In this document: one piece after another, positions 7,413-16,553 of the stretch
Layout: every line of letters begins with the position of its first letter
Numbering within the stretch: position 1 is the first letter of the stretch
NCBI GenBank assembly: GCA_021324915.1
Contig: JAJPIC010000004.1
Location: forward strand, 62,001-126,000
Source of the DNA: Beijerinckiaceae bacterium
GTDB lineage: Bacteria; Pseudomonadota; Alphaproteobacteria; Rhizobiales; Beijerinckiaceae
Direction of reading: 5' to 3'
DNA length: 64,000 nt
Notes under the pieces: generated by a model
What the model was told of the DNA's origin: nothing
The model's input: only the letters and a program-made list of their open reading frames with translations
Database searches by the model: none
Position numbers and translations under genes: made by a program

Positions 7413-9428
7413 ATGCCTTCCCTCAGTTCTGTCGTTCGGCGGCGCCATCGCGCGTGCGCTTTGCGCGTTGGTCTTTTCGTCCGTCTTTTGCCCGGTCTCT
7501 TGCTTGTTGGGCTCGAGGCGCCCGCCATGGCACAGGCGGTCCCCGCTCAATCGGAGCCGCTTCCGCAAATCGTTGTCACACCGACGCTCGTCCCGACCCC
7601 CGAAAGCGAGGTCGCGAGCAGCATTACCGTTATTACCAGCGCCGACATGCAGGCCAAGCAAGAGCGGACGGTGCCCGATGCGCTCGCCGATGTGCCGGGC
7701 CTCAATGTTGTCCAGACGGGCGGGCCGGGCGGCGCGACCTCCGTCTATATACGCGGCGCCAATGCCAACCAGACGAAGGTCTATATCGACGGCGTCGATG
7801 TCAGCGATCCGAGCGCGACCGATGGGACATTCGATTTCGGCCAGCTGCTGACCGCGGGAATCGACCGCATCGAAATATTGCGCGGGCCGCAAAGCGGGCT
7901 CTACGGCTCGAGCGCAATCGGCGGCGTCATCAATATCATCACCAAAAGCGGCGAAGGGCCGCCGCATGTCTATGGCAGTCTCGAAGGGGGCTCCTTCGGC
8001 ACGTTCAATCAGACCACAGGCATCAGCGGATCGGTGTCGCGATTCACTTATTCGTTCAATTTCGCGCATTGGAGTTCGACCGATACGGATGTCACGCCGG
8101 CTAATCTCATCCCGCCGGGGCGTCCGCTCAATCCAGACGCATACGACAATCGAACCCTTTCATTGAAGCTCGGCGCGCAGATCTCCGACAATTTCGACGT
8201 GGGATTCAATACCCATTACATCGAATCCAAGCTCTATACGACGAGCGACGATTTCCTCGGCCCGGAGTCGTTGCAGAGCATCAACAACAATCAGGAGCTC
8301 TTTACGCGCACGTTCGGCCATCTCGTGTCGTTCGACGGCAGACTCGATCAAACGCTCGATCTCGCCTACACCGACTATCACCGCAGCTTCTTGGACCCCA
8401 ATCCGGCCTCCGACGACTTCGAGCTTTATGACGGCGACCGTGTGAAGGTCGATTATCAAGGCAACCTCACTCTTTTGCCGGGTGAGATTGCAACGATCGG
8501 CGCGCAGCATGAACTCGATCAGTTCGACCAGCCGGCGTCACTTTCCGGCGGCGCGGTGAGCGCGCCTTTTTCCGCCTCGGTCACCGACGATGCGGCCTTC
8601 GCAGAGCTCCAGTCGAACATCGGGCAAAGATTCTTCAACAGCGCGAATATTCGTTTCGATCACAACAGCCAGTTCGGCAATGCCGTGACCTATCGAGTGG
8701 CGCCAGCCTTTCTCATTCCGGAGACGGGGACGAAACTCAAAGCCAGCCTCGGCACGGGATTCAATGCGCCGACGCTCGACGAACTCTATCTCAGCATTCC
8801 CTCGTTCTTCTTTTTTGCCAATCCCAATCTCCGCCCGGAGACGAGCATCGGCTACGATGCCGGCTTCGATCAAAATCTCTTCGGCGGAAGAGCTTCGTTC
8901 GGCGCGACCTATTTTCACAACAACATCCACAATCTCATCGAGATCGTGACCAACGCGGCTTTCGTCGGAACCTATGCCAACGTGGACGAGGCAACGACCC
9001 AGGGCGTCGAGACCTATGTGAGCGTAAAGCCCTGGGATCCGCTGACCTTGCGCGCCGACTATACTTACACCCGCGCCGAAGACGACACGTCGGACGAGCC
9101 CTTACTGCGCCGCCCGAAAGACAAGGCGAGCCTCAGCGCGATTTGGCAGGCGACGAGCAAGGCGCAGCTCAGTGCAACTCTCATCTATGTCGGGCCCTGG
9201 TTCGACAATAATCGCGATTTCACCAACCTGATGCCGCTTCCGGTGCCGGGCTACGTGCTCGTCAATCTGGCGGGCTCATACGATCTCGGGCAGGGCGTCA
9301 CGGCTTTTGCGCGGATCAACAATGCGCTCAACTGGCACTATCAGGATCCGCTCGGATTCGAGCGGCCGGGGCTTGGGGTTTTCGGCGGGCTCAGACTCGC
9401 TTTTGACGCGCCGGCCGGAGGAAAATAG
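7413..9428 (+). CDS. btuB: TonB-dependent vitamin B12 receptor
   Basis: A 671-residue outer-membrane receptor. A signal peptide ends near AMAQA (about residue 41). A TonB-box-like stretch (PQIVVTPT) is followed by a plug domain: VPDALADVPGLNV, GATSVYIRGANANQTKVYIDGVDVSD, and IDRIEILRGPQSGLYGSSAIGGVINIITK, all BtuB-like. A 22-strand barrel follows and ends with GVFGGLRLAF. The cobalamin riboswitch directly upstream supports B12 as the substrate. The membrane-protein gene at 9503 is probably in the same transcript. Confidence 0.9.
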   Translation: MPSLSSVVRRRHRACALRVGLFVRLLPGLLLVGLEAPAMAQAVPAQSEPLPQIVVTPTLVPTPESEVASSITVITSADMQAKQERTVPDALADVPGLNVVQTGGPGGATSVYIRGANANQTKVYIDGVDVSDPSATDGTFDFGQLLTAGIDRIEILRGPQSGLYGSSAIGGVINIITKSGEGPPHVYGSLEGGSFGTFNQTTGISGSVSRFTYSFNFAHWSSTDTDVTPANLIPPGRPLNPDAYDNRTLSLKLGAQISDNFDVGFNTHYIESKLYTTSDDFLGPESLQSINNNQELFTRTFGHLVSFDGRLDQTLDLAYTDYHRSFLDPNPASDDFELYDGDRVKVDYQGNLTLLPGEIATIGAQHELDQFDQPASLSGGAVSAPFSASVTDDAAFAELQSNIGQRFFNSANIRFDHNSQFGNAVTYRVAPAFLIPETGTKLKASLGTGFNAPTLDELYLSIPSFFFFANPNLRPETSIGYDAGFDQNLFGGRASFGATYFHNNIHNLIEIVTNAAFVGTYANVDEATTQGVETYVSVKPWDPLTLRADYTYTRAEDDTSDEPLLRRPKDKASLSAIWQATSKAQLSATLIYVGPWFDNNRDFTNLMPLPVPGYVLVNLAGSYDLGQGVTAFARINNALNWHYQDPLGFERPGLGVFGGLRLAFDAPAGGK

Positions 9429-9502
9429 CGATGGATTTCCAACCTGAACGAAACGCTGCTAGAAATCGCCGGGAGAGCCCGGCTCGGAGTGAGGAGAAAA
9501 TA

Positions 9503-10045
9503 ATGCAAGCATCTTTCGATTGGCGCCATCCGGTTTGGCTCGCGCTGCTCACGGCCTTGAGCGTCGGCCTTAGTCTCGAATTTGCTTGCGCCGTGCCGCT
9601 CGCCGCCTTTGCGGCGCTCGGCGCGCTCACCATGAGCCGGCGCGACGCGCTCATGCTCGTGCTTGCCATCGTGGCCGCCAATCAATGCGTCGGCTTCGCG
9701 TTCCTGCATTACCCGGCCTCGTCCTGGCCCTGGGCTGCCGCATTTGGCTTTGCAGGAGTCCTTGCGGTCTTTGCCGCCGGATGGGCGCGCCGGGTCGGAT
9801 ATCATCCTGCGGCTGTTTCTACTTGTGCCTTTCTCGCGGCCTTCGCCGCCTACGAAGGCGGACTGTGTCTGATCACCCTTGCTTCGCGCTCCGGTGATCT
9901 CGCGCCCTATGCCGCAACGGCCGTCCTGCGCATCTTCATCATCAATGCGGCGACCTTCGCCGGGCTCCTGCTCGCGACGCGGATCGCGGCCGGCATCGGC
10001 TTCGTTCGTCCCGCGCTGGCGCCCCGCGCAGGCCGGCTCGCCTGA
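9503..10045 (+). CDS. six-helix membrane protein, candidate BtuM-type cobalamin transporter
   Basis: A 180-residue integral membrane protein with about six hydrophobic segments and short loops. I chose the ATG at 9503 because GAGGAG lies eight bases upstream; an earlier ATG at 9431 gives a polar tail. It lies 75 bases after btuB, so it should share its riboswitch. Size, helix count and context fit BtuM, a solitary ECF S-component relative that moves cobalamin across the inner membrane and uses a Cys for decyanation. Cys residues in EFACAVP and AANQCVGF could serve that role. Recognition is by context and topology, not a decisive motif; another B12 or cobalt role is possible. Confidence 0.55.
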   Translation: MQASFDWRHPVWLALLTALSVGLSLEFACAVPLAAFAALGALTMSRRDALMLVLAIVAANQCVGFAFLHYPASSWPWAAAFGFAGVLAVFAAGWARRVGYHPAAVSTCAFLAAFAAYEGGLCLITLASRSGDLAPYAATAVLRIFIINAATFAGLLLATRIAAGIGFVRPALAPRAGRLA

Positions 10046-10138
10046 CGTCAGGCTTGCGTCGCAGGCCCTAGCACCCCAAGTTGCGCATGAGACATTGCGC
10101 CTGCGCCGTTAAGGGCCGGCGCTCCCATGGGCTCCAAA

Positions 10139-11095
10139 ATGCGTGATCCTTATACTGTCCTCGGTGTTGCCAAATCGGCCGACATGGCCGAGATCAAGAA
10201 GGCCTTTCGCAGGCTCGCCAAGAAATTTCACCCAGACCAGAGCAAGGACCCCAAGGCGAAAGAGAAATTCGCCGAGATCAACGCGGCTTACGAAATTCTC
10301 GGCGACGAGAAAAAGCGTGCGCAGTTCGATCGCGGCGAGATCGATGCCGAGGGCAAGCCGCGTTTTCAGGGATTCGAAGGGTTCGGCGCCGGCGGGCCCG
10401 GCGGCTTTACGCGCCGCACGGGACCGGGCGGTTTCGAACATTACGAGTTCCGCACCGGGCCGGGTGGCGGTGCCGGTTTCGATGCGAGCGACCTCTTCAG
10501 CGACTTGTTCGGCGGCCTCGGCGGAATGGGCGGCAGTCAAAGGCGCGCCCAGGCTCGTCCGCCGCGTGGCGAAGACGTGACCGCGCAGATCAGTGTCGGC
10601 CTCAGAGACGCCGTGCATGGCGGCAAAAGCCGTGTCACCTTGCCGACCGGGCGCACGCTCGAAGTCACGGTGCCGGCAGGCGTCGAAGACGGTCAGCAGA
10701 TCCGCCTGAAAGGGCAGGGCCAGCCGAGCCCCCTCGGCGGCGACCCGGGCGATGCCATCGTGACCGTCAAGATCGCCAAACATCCCTATTTCCGGGTGGA
10801 GGGACGCGATCTGCGTCTCGACCTGCCGGTGACGCTCTCCGAGGCGGTGCTCGGCGGCAAGGTCAATGTGCCGACGCTCGATGGGAAGGTGGAGCTCAAC
10901 GTGCCGGCCGGCTCGAACGGCGGGCGCACCTTGCGCCTGCGCGGAAAGGGACTGCCCAATCCGGGTGGTGCGCCCGGTGACCTGCTCGTCACCTTGCGTA
11001 TTGTCCTGCCGGATGAAACGGATCCCGATCTTCTGAACCTGGCGCAGAAATGGCAGAAGCAGAAGCCTTACGATCCGCGGCAGGGGCTCGACTGA
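10139..11095 (+). CDS. DnaJ/CbpA-type J-domain co-chaperone
   Basis: A 318-residue type II J protein. The J domain (about 1-70) begins RDPYTVLGVAKSADMAEIKKAFRRLAKKFHPDQ and contains the HPD tripeptide that stimulates the DnaK ATPase. A Gly/Phe-rich linker (about 80-150) follows, then two C-terminal substrate-binding domains (RGEDVTAQISVGL to the end) with no zinc-finger Cys motifs. This is the layout of CbpA or DnaJ-2 proteins. The start could be the ATG at 10127, four codons earlier; the family usually starts at MRDPYTVLG. Confidence 0.88.
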   Translation: MRDPYTVLGVAKSADMAEIKKAFRRLAKKFHPDQSKDPKAKEKFAEINAAYEILGDEKKRAQFDRGEIDAEGKPRFQGFEGFGAGGPGGFTRRTGPGGFEHYEFRTGPGGGAGFDASDLFSDLFGGLGGMGGSQRRAQARPPRGEDVTAQISVGLRDAVHGGKSRVTLPTGRTLEVTVPAGVEDGQQIRLKGQGQPSPLGGDPGDAIVTVKIAKHPYFRVEGRDLRLDLPVTLSEAVLGGKVNVPTLDGKVELNVPAGSNGGRTLRLRGKGLPNPGGAPGDLLVTLRIVLPDETDPDLLNLAQKWQKQKPYDPRQGLD

Positions 11096-11204
11096 GTTTC
11101 GGCCCGATCACGGCTGCGCAATCAAGTGTTTAACGAATTGATGCCCGATCGCCTGCAAAGTACGGGGCAGAGGCCGCGGATTAGCGACATGGGCTTGGCC
11201 AATC

Positions 11205-11243
11205 GGTTAAATCCAGGTTAAACCGGCTCGTCGATTGAGCCGG
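11205..11243 (+). promoter_or_regulatory. direct repeat and hairpin upstream of fabI
   Basis: GGTTAAA occurs at 11205-11211 and again at 11216-11222, spaced 11 bases start to start (about one helical turn). It is followed by an inverted repeat CCGGCTC (11223-11229) / GAGCCGG (11237-11243), 27 bases before the fabI ATG. The arrangement could be an operator or an mRNA leader hairpin; I know no matching regulator. Confidence 0.35.
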
Positions 11244-11269
11244 CCACCGCTCTTGGCCCAGGATAGAGA

Positions 11270-12118
11270 ATGACCCAGCTGGACCGCTTGCCCCTCCATT
11301 CCACCATTCCAGGAATCCTGGCCGGACGCCGCGGTCTCATTATGGGGACTGCCAACAACCGGTCGATCGCCTGGGGCATTGCCAAGGCGGCCCATGGTGC
11401 CGGCGCCGAACTCGCCTTCACCTATCAAGGCGAATCGCTCGAAAAGAGGGTTAGGCCGCTCGCGGAAGAGCTCGATGCGCATGTTGTCGGACATTGCGAC
11501 GTGACCGATGGGGCGACGATCGATGCCGTCTTCGGTGAAATCCAAAGGCTGTGGGGCAAGCTCGATTTCGTGGTCCATTGCATCGCCTTCTCGGACCGCG
11601 AACAACTGACCGGCCGCTATGTCGATACGACCGAGGAGAATTTCACCAACACGCTCCTCGTCTCCTGCTATTCTTTCACGGCCGTTGCGCAGCGTGCCGA
11701 AAAGCTGATGCCGGATGGCGGCGCGCTCTTGACGCTCACTTATTACGGCGCCGAGAAATGGATGCCGCATTACAACGTGATGGGCGTCGCCAAGGCCGCG
11801 CTCGAAGCGAGCGTGCGCTATCTCGCCGCCGATCTCGGCGAGAAGAACATCAGGGTAAACGCCATTTCCGCCGGTCCGATCAAGACGCTGGCAGCCTCGG
11901 GCATTGGCGATTTTCGCTATATTCTCAAATGGAACGAATATAATGCGCCGCTGCGCCGTTCGGTGACGATCGAAGAAGTCGGCGACAGCGCCGCCTTTCT
12001 TCTCTCGCCGCTCGGGCGCGGCATTACCGGAGAAATTCTGCACGTCGATGCCGGATATCATATCGTCGGCATGAAAAACCCGGCCGCCCCTGATCTTTCG
12101 GCCCTTGCCAAGGAATAG
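11270..12118 (+). CDS. fabI: enoyl-[acyl-carrier-protein] reductase
   Basis: A 282-residue short-chain dehydrogenase-fold enzyme that performs the last reduction of each fatty-acid elongation cycle using NAD(P)H. FabI features: the nucleotide site GLIMGTANNRSIAWGIAKA (about 22-40), CDVTD at about 76-80, and the catalytic Tyr168 with Lys175 (Y-x6-K, in HYNVMGVAK). AISAGPIKTLAASGI and ITGEILHVDAGYHIVGM near the end are typical. The closely following aroC suggests co-transcription, but the 93-base gap leaves room for its own promoter. Confidence 0.95.
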   Translation: MTQLDRLPLHSTIPGILAGRRGLIMGTANNRSIAWGIAKAAHGAGAELAFTYQGESLEKRVRPLAEELDAHVVGHCDVTDGATIDAVFGEIQRLWGKLDFVVHCIAFSDREQLTGRYVDTTEENFTNTLLVSCYSFTAVAQRAEKLMPDGGALLTLTYYGAEKWMPHYNVMGVAKAALEASVRYLAADLGEKNIRVNAISAGPIKTLAASGIGDFRYILKWNEYNAPLRRSVTIEEVGDSAAFLLSPLGRGITGEILHVDAGYHIVGMKNPAAPDLSALAKE

Positions 12119-12211
12119 GGCGCCGTTGACGCTCGTTTCTCCTCGGCAATGAGGGCCGCACGTCTCGCACCCAAATAGGGAAAAGCCTTCGCGAGGTCGA
12201 GGGCAGAAGCC

Positions 12212-13300
12212 ATGTCGCACAATACGTTCGGTCATCTCTTTCGCGTCACGACATTCGGCGAAAGCCACGGGCCGGCGATCGGCTGCGTTGTCGACGGCTG
12301 CCCTCCGGGTATTGCGCTCGAAGAGGAGGACATTCAGCGCTACCTCGATGAGCGCCGGCCGGGCAAATCGCGCTTTACGAGCCAGCGTCAGGAATCCGAC
12401 AAGGTCAGGATCCTTTCAGGCGTCTTTCGCGAGTCCGAAAGCGCACCGCAAGTGACGACCGGCACGCCAATCGCGCTGCTCATCGAGAATGAAGACGCGC
12501 GCTCGAAGGATTACGATGCGATCAAGGACAAATACCGGCCGGGCCATGCCGATTTCACCTATGAGATGAAATATGGCGTGCGCGACTGGCGCGGCAGCGG
12601 ACGCGCCTCGGCGCGCGAGACCGCGACGCGCGTCGCAGCCGGCGCCATCGCCCGCAAAATCATTCCGGATGTCCGCGTGCGCGGCGCCCTGGTGGCGATC
12701 GGCGCGCATTGGATCGACCGAGCGAAGTGGGATTGGGACGAGACGCGCCGCAACCCATTCTTTTCGCCCGATGCCGAAGCCGCAGCCTTCTTCGAGAAGA
12801 AGCTCGACGACGTGCGCAAGGCCGGCTCTTCCATCGGCGCGGTGATCGAAATCGTCGCCGAAGGCGTGCCGCCGGGGTGGGGCGCGCCGCTCTATGGCAA
12901 GCTCGATGCTGAACTTGCCGCCGCATTAATGTCGATCAACGCGGTCAAAGGTGTCGAAATCGGCGCCGGCTTTGCGGCCGCGGCGCTTTCGGGCGAAGAA
13001 AATGCCGACGAGATGCATCTCGGTCCCGACGGGCGGCCGGCATTCGGCAGCAATCATGCCGGGGGCATTCTCGGGGGCATTGGGACGGGCCAGCCCATCG
13101 TCGCCCGCTTCGCCGTAAAGCCCACCTCCTCGATCCTCGTCTCGCGCCGGACCGTCGATCGTTCCGGGGCGGAAATCGAGGTCGTGACGAAAGGCCGGCA
13201 CGACCCTTGTGTCGGCATAAGGGCCGTGCCGATCGGCGAAGCCATGGTCGCCTGCGTGCTCGCCGATCAATTCCTGCGCCACCGCGCGCAGATCGGGTGA
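12212..13300 (+). CDS. aroC: chorismate synthase
   Basis: A 362-residue protein that converts 5-enolpyruvylshikimate-3-phosphate to chorismate, the branch point to aromatic amino acids, using reduced FMN. It starts with [33 protein letters not shown], the first family signature (including His17-18 region), contains [24 protein letters not shown], and ends with the [22 protein letters not shown] signature. Full length. Confidence 0.97.
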   Translation: MSHNTFGHLFRVTTFGESHGPAIGCVVDGCPPGIALEEEDIQRYLDERRPGKSRFTSQRQESDKVRILSGVFRESESAPQVTTGTPIALLIENEDARSKDYDAIKDKYRPGHADFTYEMKYGVRDWRGSGRASARETATRVAAGAIARKIIPDVRVRGALVAIGAHWIDRAKWDWDETRRNPFFSPDAEAAAFFEKKLDDVRKAGSSIGAVIEIVAEGVPPGWGAPLYGKLDAELAAALMSINAVKGVEIGAGFAAAALSGEENADEMHLGPDGRPAFGSNHAGGILGGIGTGQPIVARFAVKPTSSILVSRRTVDRSGAEIEVVTKGRHDPCVGIRAVPIGEAMVACVLADQFLRHRAQIG

Positions 13301-13304
13301 TCTC

Positions 13305-13410
13305 CACCACTTCCCGGACGAGCCCCGGACCAAAGTCCGGGGCGAAGATCCGGGGTCCAGATGTCTGGTTGCCCTTGGATCCCGCCTCGGGACATCGCGC
13401 CGGCCGGGAA
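13305..13410. repeat. dispersed palindromic intergenic repeat, copy 1
   Basis: Between the aroC and DUF2233 stops. It contains an 8-bp inverted repeat CCCCGGAC/GTCCGGGG at 13323-13342 flanked by GAAGATCCGGGG and CTTGGATCCCG, and ends with CCGGCCGGGAAAG. The same building blocks (CGGACGAGCC, GGATCCCGG, CCGGGAAAG) recur near 52.6 and 53.9-54.2 kb, so this is one family. Confidence 0.7.
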
Positions 13411-13442
13411 AGAGGGTGCTAAGTTTCCAGCGGAAACGCGCG

Positions 13443-14216
13443 TCATTGCGCTTTCTCGACGACGCCGACGATCGGGCCGAGCGGCGTCAATCCGTCCTCG
13501 CGGCCGAATTCCGGCGCATAAAGGCTCGACACCGACCCGTCGAGGAAGAGCGCGTCGGGGCAGTGCAGCCGGTCGCGAAACAAGGTTGCAAATTGATAGA
13601 AGGTGACCGGCTCTTCGGAGATGGCGAAAACGGCGATATGGCCTTCGCGCACGCCAACGCCGTTGCGGATCTTGGCCGATGTCCCGGAAGCCTCGATCTT
13701 CGGGTGAAGCGCGCCGCCGATCACCAGCATCGGGCCCGATTGGGTGGCATATTCGGGCTTCAGCCCCGATTGGAGAAAGCGATTGGTCTCCATGATACCG
13801 GCGGATTTGGAATCGAAATAGAAGACGCCATTGGGCTTCATGTGGAAATTGCCGGAGCCGCCGCGCGTGTTCGCCGGGCTCAATTGGCGTCCGCCTTCGA
13901 TATAGAGACCCGCCGGGCGCAAGTCCGGCCGGAACATGCCGGCGTTCATGGCGAAGACGAGCGCGTCGCCCTGGGCCTTGAGCGCTTCGGCGATCGCGTC
14001 GAATCCTTCATAGGGTTTGCCGTCGCTGTCGGTGAGGAACAGCCGCAACCGCGCCTGCCGGACGTCGAACGTGCAGATCAGATAGTCTTGATCGGCCTCG
14101 GTGATTCGCTCGCATCCGCCGCCATTGGCCGGCAGGGCCGCCGGCACGGTCAGGAACAGGCTGAACAGGCCAATGGCGATCCGCAGCAGCGCCAAGGGCT
14201 TGATTTTCGGCAGCAT
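13443..14216 (-). CDS. DUF2233 / phosphodiester glycosidase family exported protein
   Basis: A 257-residue protein with an N-terminal signal or anchor segment (LALLRIAIGLFSLFLTVPAAL). The rest matches the NAGPA/DUF2233 fold: VFAMNAGMFRPDLRPAGLYIEGGR, GNFHMKPNGVFYFD, YATQSGPMLVIGGALHPKI, RNGVGVREGHIAVFAISEEPVTF and LFLDGSVSSLYAPEFGR. Eukaryotic relatives cleave N-acetylglucosamine phosphodiesters. In bacteria the substrate is mostly unknown and may be a cell-envelope glycan. Divergent from ribB. Confidence 0.85.
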   Translation of the reverse strand: MLPKIKPLALLRIAIGLFSLFLTVPAALPANGGGCERITEADQDYLICTFDVRQARLRLFLTDSDGKPYEGFDAIAEALKAQGDALVFAMNAGMFRPDLRPAGLYIEGGRQLSPANTRGGSGNFHMKPNGVFYFDSKSAGIMETNRFLQSGLKPEYATQSGPMLVIGGALHPKIEASGTSAKIRNGVGVREGHIAVFAISEEPVTFYQFATLFRDRLHCPDALFLDGSVSSLYAPEFGREDGLTPLGPIVGVVEKAQ

Positions 14217-14280
14217 TGTGCGACCGCGAATCTCGCTTATCTAGACCTAGCAAAGATAGCATGAGTGGAGCTTGTTGGGC

Positions 14281-15366
14281 ATGCGCCGTGCAGTGACCGA
14301 GGCGATCGAGGCGATCGGGCGGGGGGAGATCGTCATTGTCACGGATGACGACGACCGCGAGAACGAGGCCGATCTCGTTTGTGCCGCCTCGCTCTGCACG
14401 CCCGAGAAGATGGGCTTCATCATTCGTTATACGAGCGGCATCGTCTGCGCGCCGATCACCGCCGAGGACGCGCGCCGGCTTCACCTTCAGCCGATGGTCG
14501 CGACCAATGATGCCCCGCTCGGCACGGCCTTCACGGTGACCATCGATGTCCGCCATGGGCTCACCACCGGAATTTCAGCGGAGCAGCGTGCGAATACGGT
14601 TCGGGCGCTGACCAACCCCAATATAGGTCCGGCCGATTTCGTGCGCCCCGGACATGTCTTCCCGCTGATTGCGCGCGAGGGCGGCGTCCTCATGCGCTCC
14701 GGTCATACCGAGGCCGCGGTCGATCTCTGCCGCCTCGCCGACTTGCCGCCGGTCGGCGTGATCTGCGAACTCGCCAATGACGACGGCAGCGTGATGACCG
14801 GCCCGCAGATCGATGCCTTCGCGCAGAAGCACGGGCTGAAACAAGTCTCGGTGGCCGAGCTCATCGCCTATCGGCAGGAGCGCGAAAAGCTCGTCGAGCG
14901 GGTGAATGTTTTTTCCGTCGAGGGGCCGAGCGGTCCGCTCACCGGCTATGCCTATGTGACGCCCTATGATCCGGTCCAGCACTTCGCCTTCGTGCAAGGC
15001 GACATCGGCGAGGGCCGCAATGTGCCGACGCGGCTGCATCGGGTGGATATCGTCGCCGATGTGATCACGGGCGGATCGGTGATTCGCAAGACCTTTGCCC
15101 GATTCAAACAGGAGGGCAGGGGCGTCTTCGTCTATCTGCGCGATGGCACGGCCGGCGTTCCGGCCAATGTACCGGACGCGACGCGGCGCGATTCCGAGGC
15201 AGTCCGCAAAAAGGAATGGCGCGAGATCGGCGTCGGCGCGCAAATTCTGCGCGATCTCGGCATTTCCTCAATTCGGCTGCGCACCTCTTCGCCGCTCAAA
15301 TATGTCGGCCTTTCCGGCTTCGGGATCGAGATCGTCGCTTACGAGCCGGTCGAGGGCGAGGGTTGA
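14281..15366 (+). CDS. ribB: 3,4-dihydroxy-2-butanone-4-phosphate synthase with degenerate GTP cyclohydrolase II domain
   Basis: The N-terminal domain (about 1-203) is a complete Rib[13 protein letters not shown] binds metal and substrate, and [15 protein letters not shown] and [32 protein letters not shown] are catalytic segments. It turns ribulose 5-phosphate into the four-carbon unit of riboflavin. The C-terminal domain (about 210-362) keeps GCHII-like stretches such as [11 protein letters not shown] but lacks the Cys cluster that holds the catalytic zinc, so it is unlikely to act on GTP. I chose the ATG at 14281; TTG codons at 14272 and 14275 lie nearer a GGAG motif. Confidence 0.9.
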   Translation: MRRAVTEAIEAIGRGEIVIVTDDDDRENEADLVCAASLCTPEKMGFIIRYTSGIVCAPITAEDARRLHLQPMVATNDAPLGTAFTVTIDVRHGLTTGISAEQRANTVRALTNPNIGPADFVRPGHVFPLIAREGGVLMRSGHTEAAVDLCRLADLPPVGVICELANDDGSVMTGPQIDAFAQKHGLKQVSVAELIAYRQEREKLVERVNVFSVEGPSGPLTGYAYVTPYDPVQHFAFVQGDIGEGRNVPTRLHRVDIVADVITGGSVIRKTFARFKQEGRGVFVYLRDGTAGVPANVPDATRRDSEAVRKKEWREIGVGAQILRDLGISSIRLRTSSPLKYVGLSGFGIEIVAYEPVEGEG

Positions 15367-16316
15367 GAGAGCGCAAACTCCGGCACGCTGCTGCCCATCA
15401 AGGTCAAGAGATGCGCCGCGCTCGAGGCGGCCAAAGCTTCGAGATCATAGCCGCCTTCGAGCACCGAGACGATGCGCCCGTCGCAATGGTTGAGCGCGAG
15501 GTCCATCAGCTTGCCCGTGATCCAGGCGAAATCGGCTTCCGTTAGATTGAGATTGGCGAGCGGATCGCGGTAGTGCGCATCGAATCCGGCCGAAATGACG
15601 AGGAGATCCGGCGCGAAGGCCGCGATGGCCGGCAGGATCTTGGTCTCTACTGCCTCTTTGAATAGGTCTCCGTCGGCTCCGGCCGAGAGCGGCGCATTGA
15701 CAATGGTCCCGTACGCGCCGGCTTCGCCCTGTGCGCCGGTTCCCGGATAGAGCGGCATCTCATGCGTTGAGCAATAGAGCACGCTCGGATCCGACCAGAA
15801 GACCGCTTGCGTGCCATTGCCGTGGTGGACGTCGAAATCCATGATTGCGACGCGCTCGGCGCCATGCGCCGCTTGCGCGTGCCGCGCGGCGATGGCGGCA
15901 TTGTTGAACAGGCAAAAGCCCATTGGCCGCGCGAGCTCGGCGTGATGCCCCGGTGGGCGCACCGCGACGAAGACATTATCCGCCTCGCCGCGCATCACGA
16001 TATCTACGGCCAGAGTCGCGCCGCCGGCCGCGTGCAGAGCCGCCTTCCACGTGCCGGGGCTTGCGATCGTGTCGGAATCGAGCGCAGCGTAACCCTCTGT
16101 CGGCATGGCTCTTTCGATTCCGCGAATATAGTCTGGCGGGTGGACGCGGGAGATCGCTTCGAGCGTGCCGGCCGGTGCCTCGCTGCGGGTTAAGCCGGCA
16201 AAAACCTCGGCAGACAAGGCCTTTTCGATCGCCCGTATGCGCTCGGCCCGTTCGGGATGGCCGGGACCGGTGTCGTGATCGAGACTGGCGCGATGAGTGA
16301 GAACGACGCTCGCCAT
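15339..16316 (-). CDS. histone deacetylase family (class II-like) amidohydrolase
   Basis: A protein of about 325 residues with the zinc deacetylase fold: RPPGHHAELARPMGFCLFNNAAIAARHA, IMDFDVHHGNGTQAVF (Asp and His zinc/charge-relay residues), SAGFDAHYRDPL and the C-terminal LEGGYDLEAL loop. Bacterial members act on acetylated small molecules such as acetylpolyamines or acetoin-linked substrates; the target is not evident. Its last 28 bases overlap the end of ribB on the other strand. Start taken at the second ATG, MASVVLTHR. Confidence 0.88.
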   Translation of the reverse strand: MASVVLTHRASLDHDTGPGHPERAERIRAIEKALSAEVFAGLTRSEAPAGTLEAISRVHPPDYIRGIERAMPTEGYAALDSDTIASPGTWKAALHAAGGATLAVDIVMRGEADNVFVAVRPPGHHAELARPMGFCLFNNAAIAARHAQAAHGAERVAIMDFDVHHGNGTQAVFWSDPSVLYCSTHEMPLYPGTGAQGEAGAYGTIVNAPLSAGADGDLFKEAVETKILPAIAAFAPDLLVISAGFDAHYRDPLANLNLTEADFAWITGKLMDLALNHCDGRIVSVLEGGYDLEALAASSAAHLLTLMGSSVPEFALSQPSPSTGS

Positions 16317-16553
16317 GATCAATCAACCGAATTTGAACCTGTGGTCCGCATGATTCGTCAAATAGGGGGGAATTCAGCATTATCGAGCGCCGACTTGGGG
16401 CGCGCGGAAATTCGGCGCGGCGGCGTCGCGCCGGATTGTTTCATTTGCGCAACAGGATTCTCTCTTCTCGCTTTGAGCTAGGCTCGAGCGATACTGAAGG
16501 ATGGCAAGAGAAAGGCCGATCGGTTATTTCAGATTGAGCAGCGGGGAATTGAG

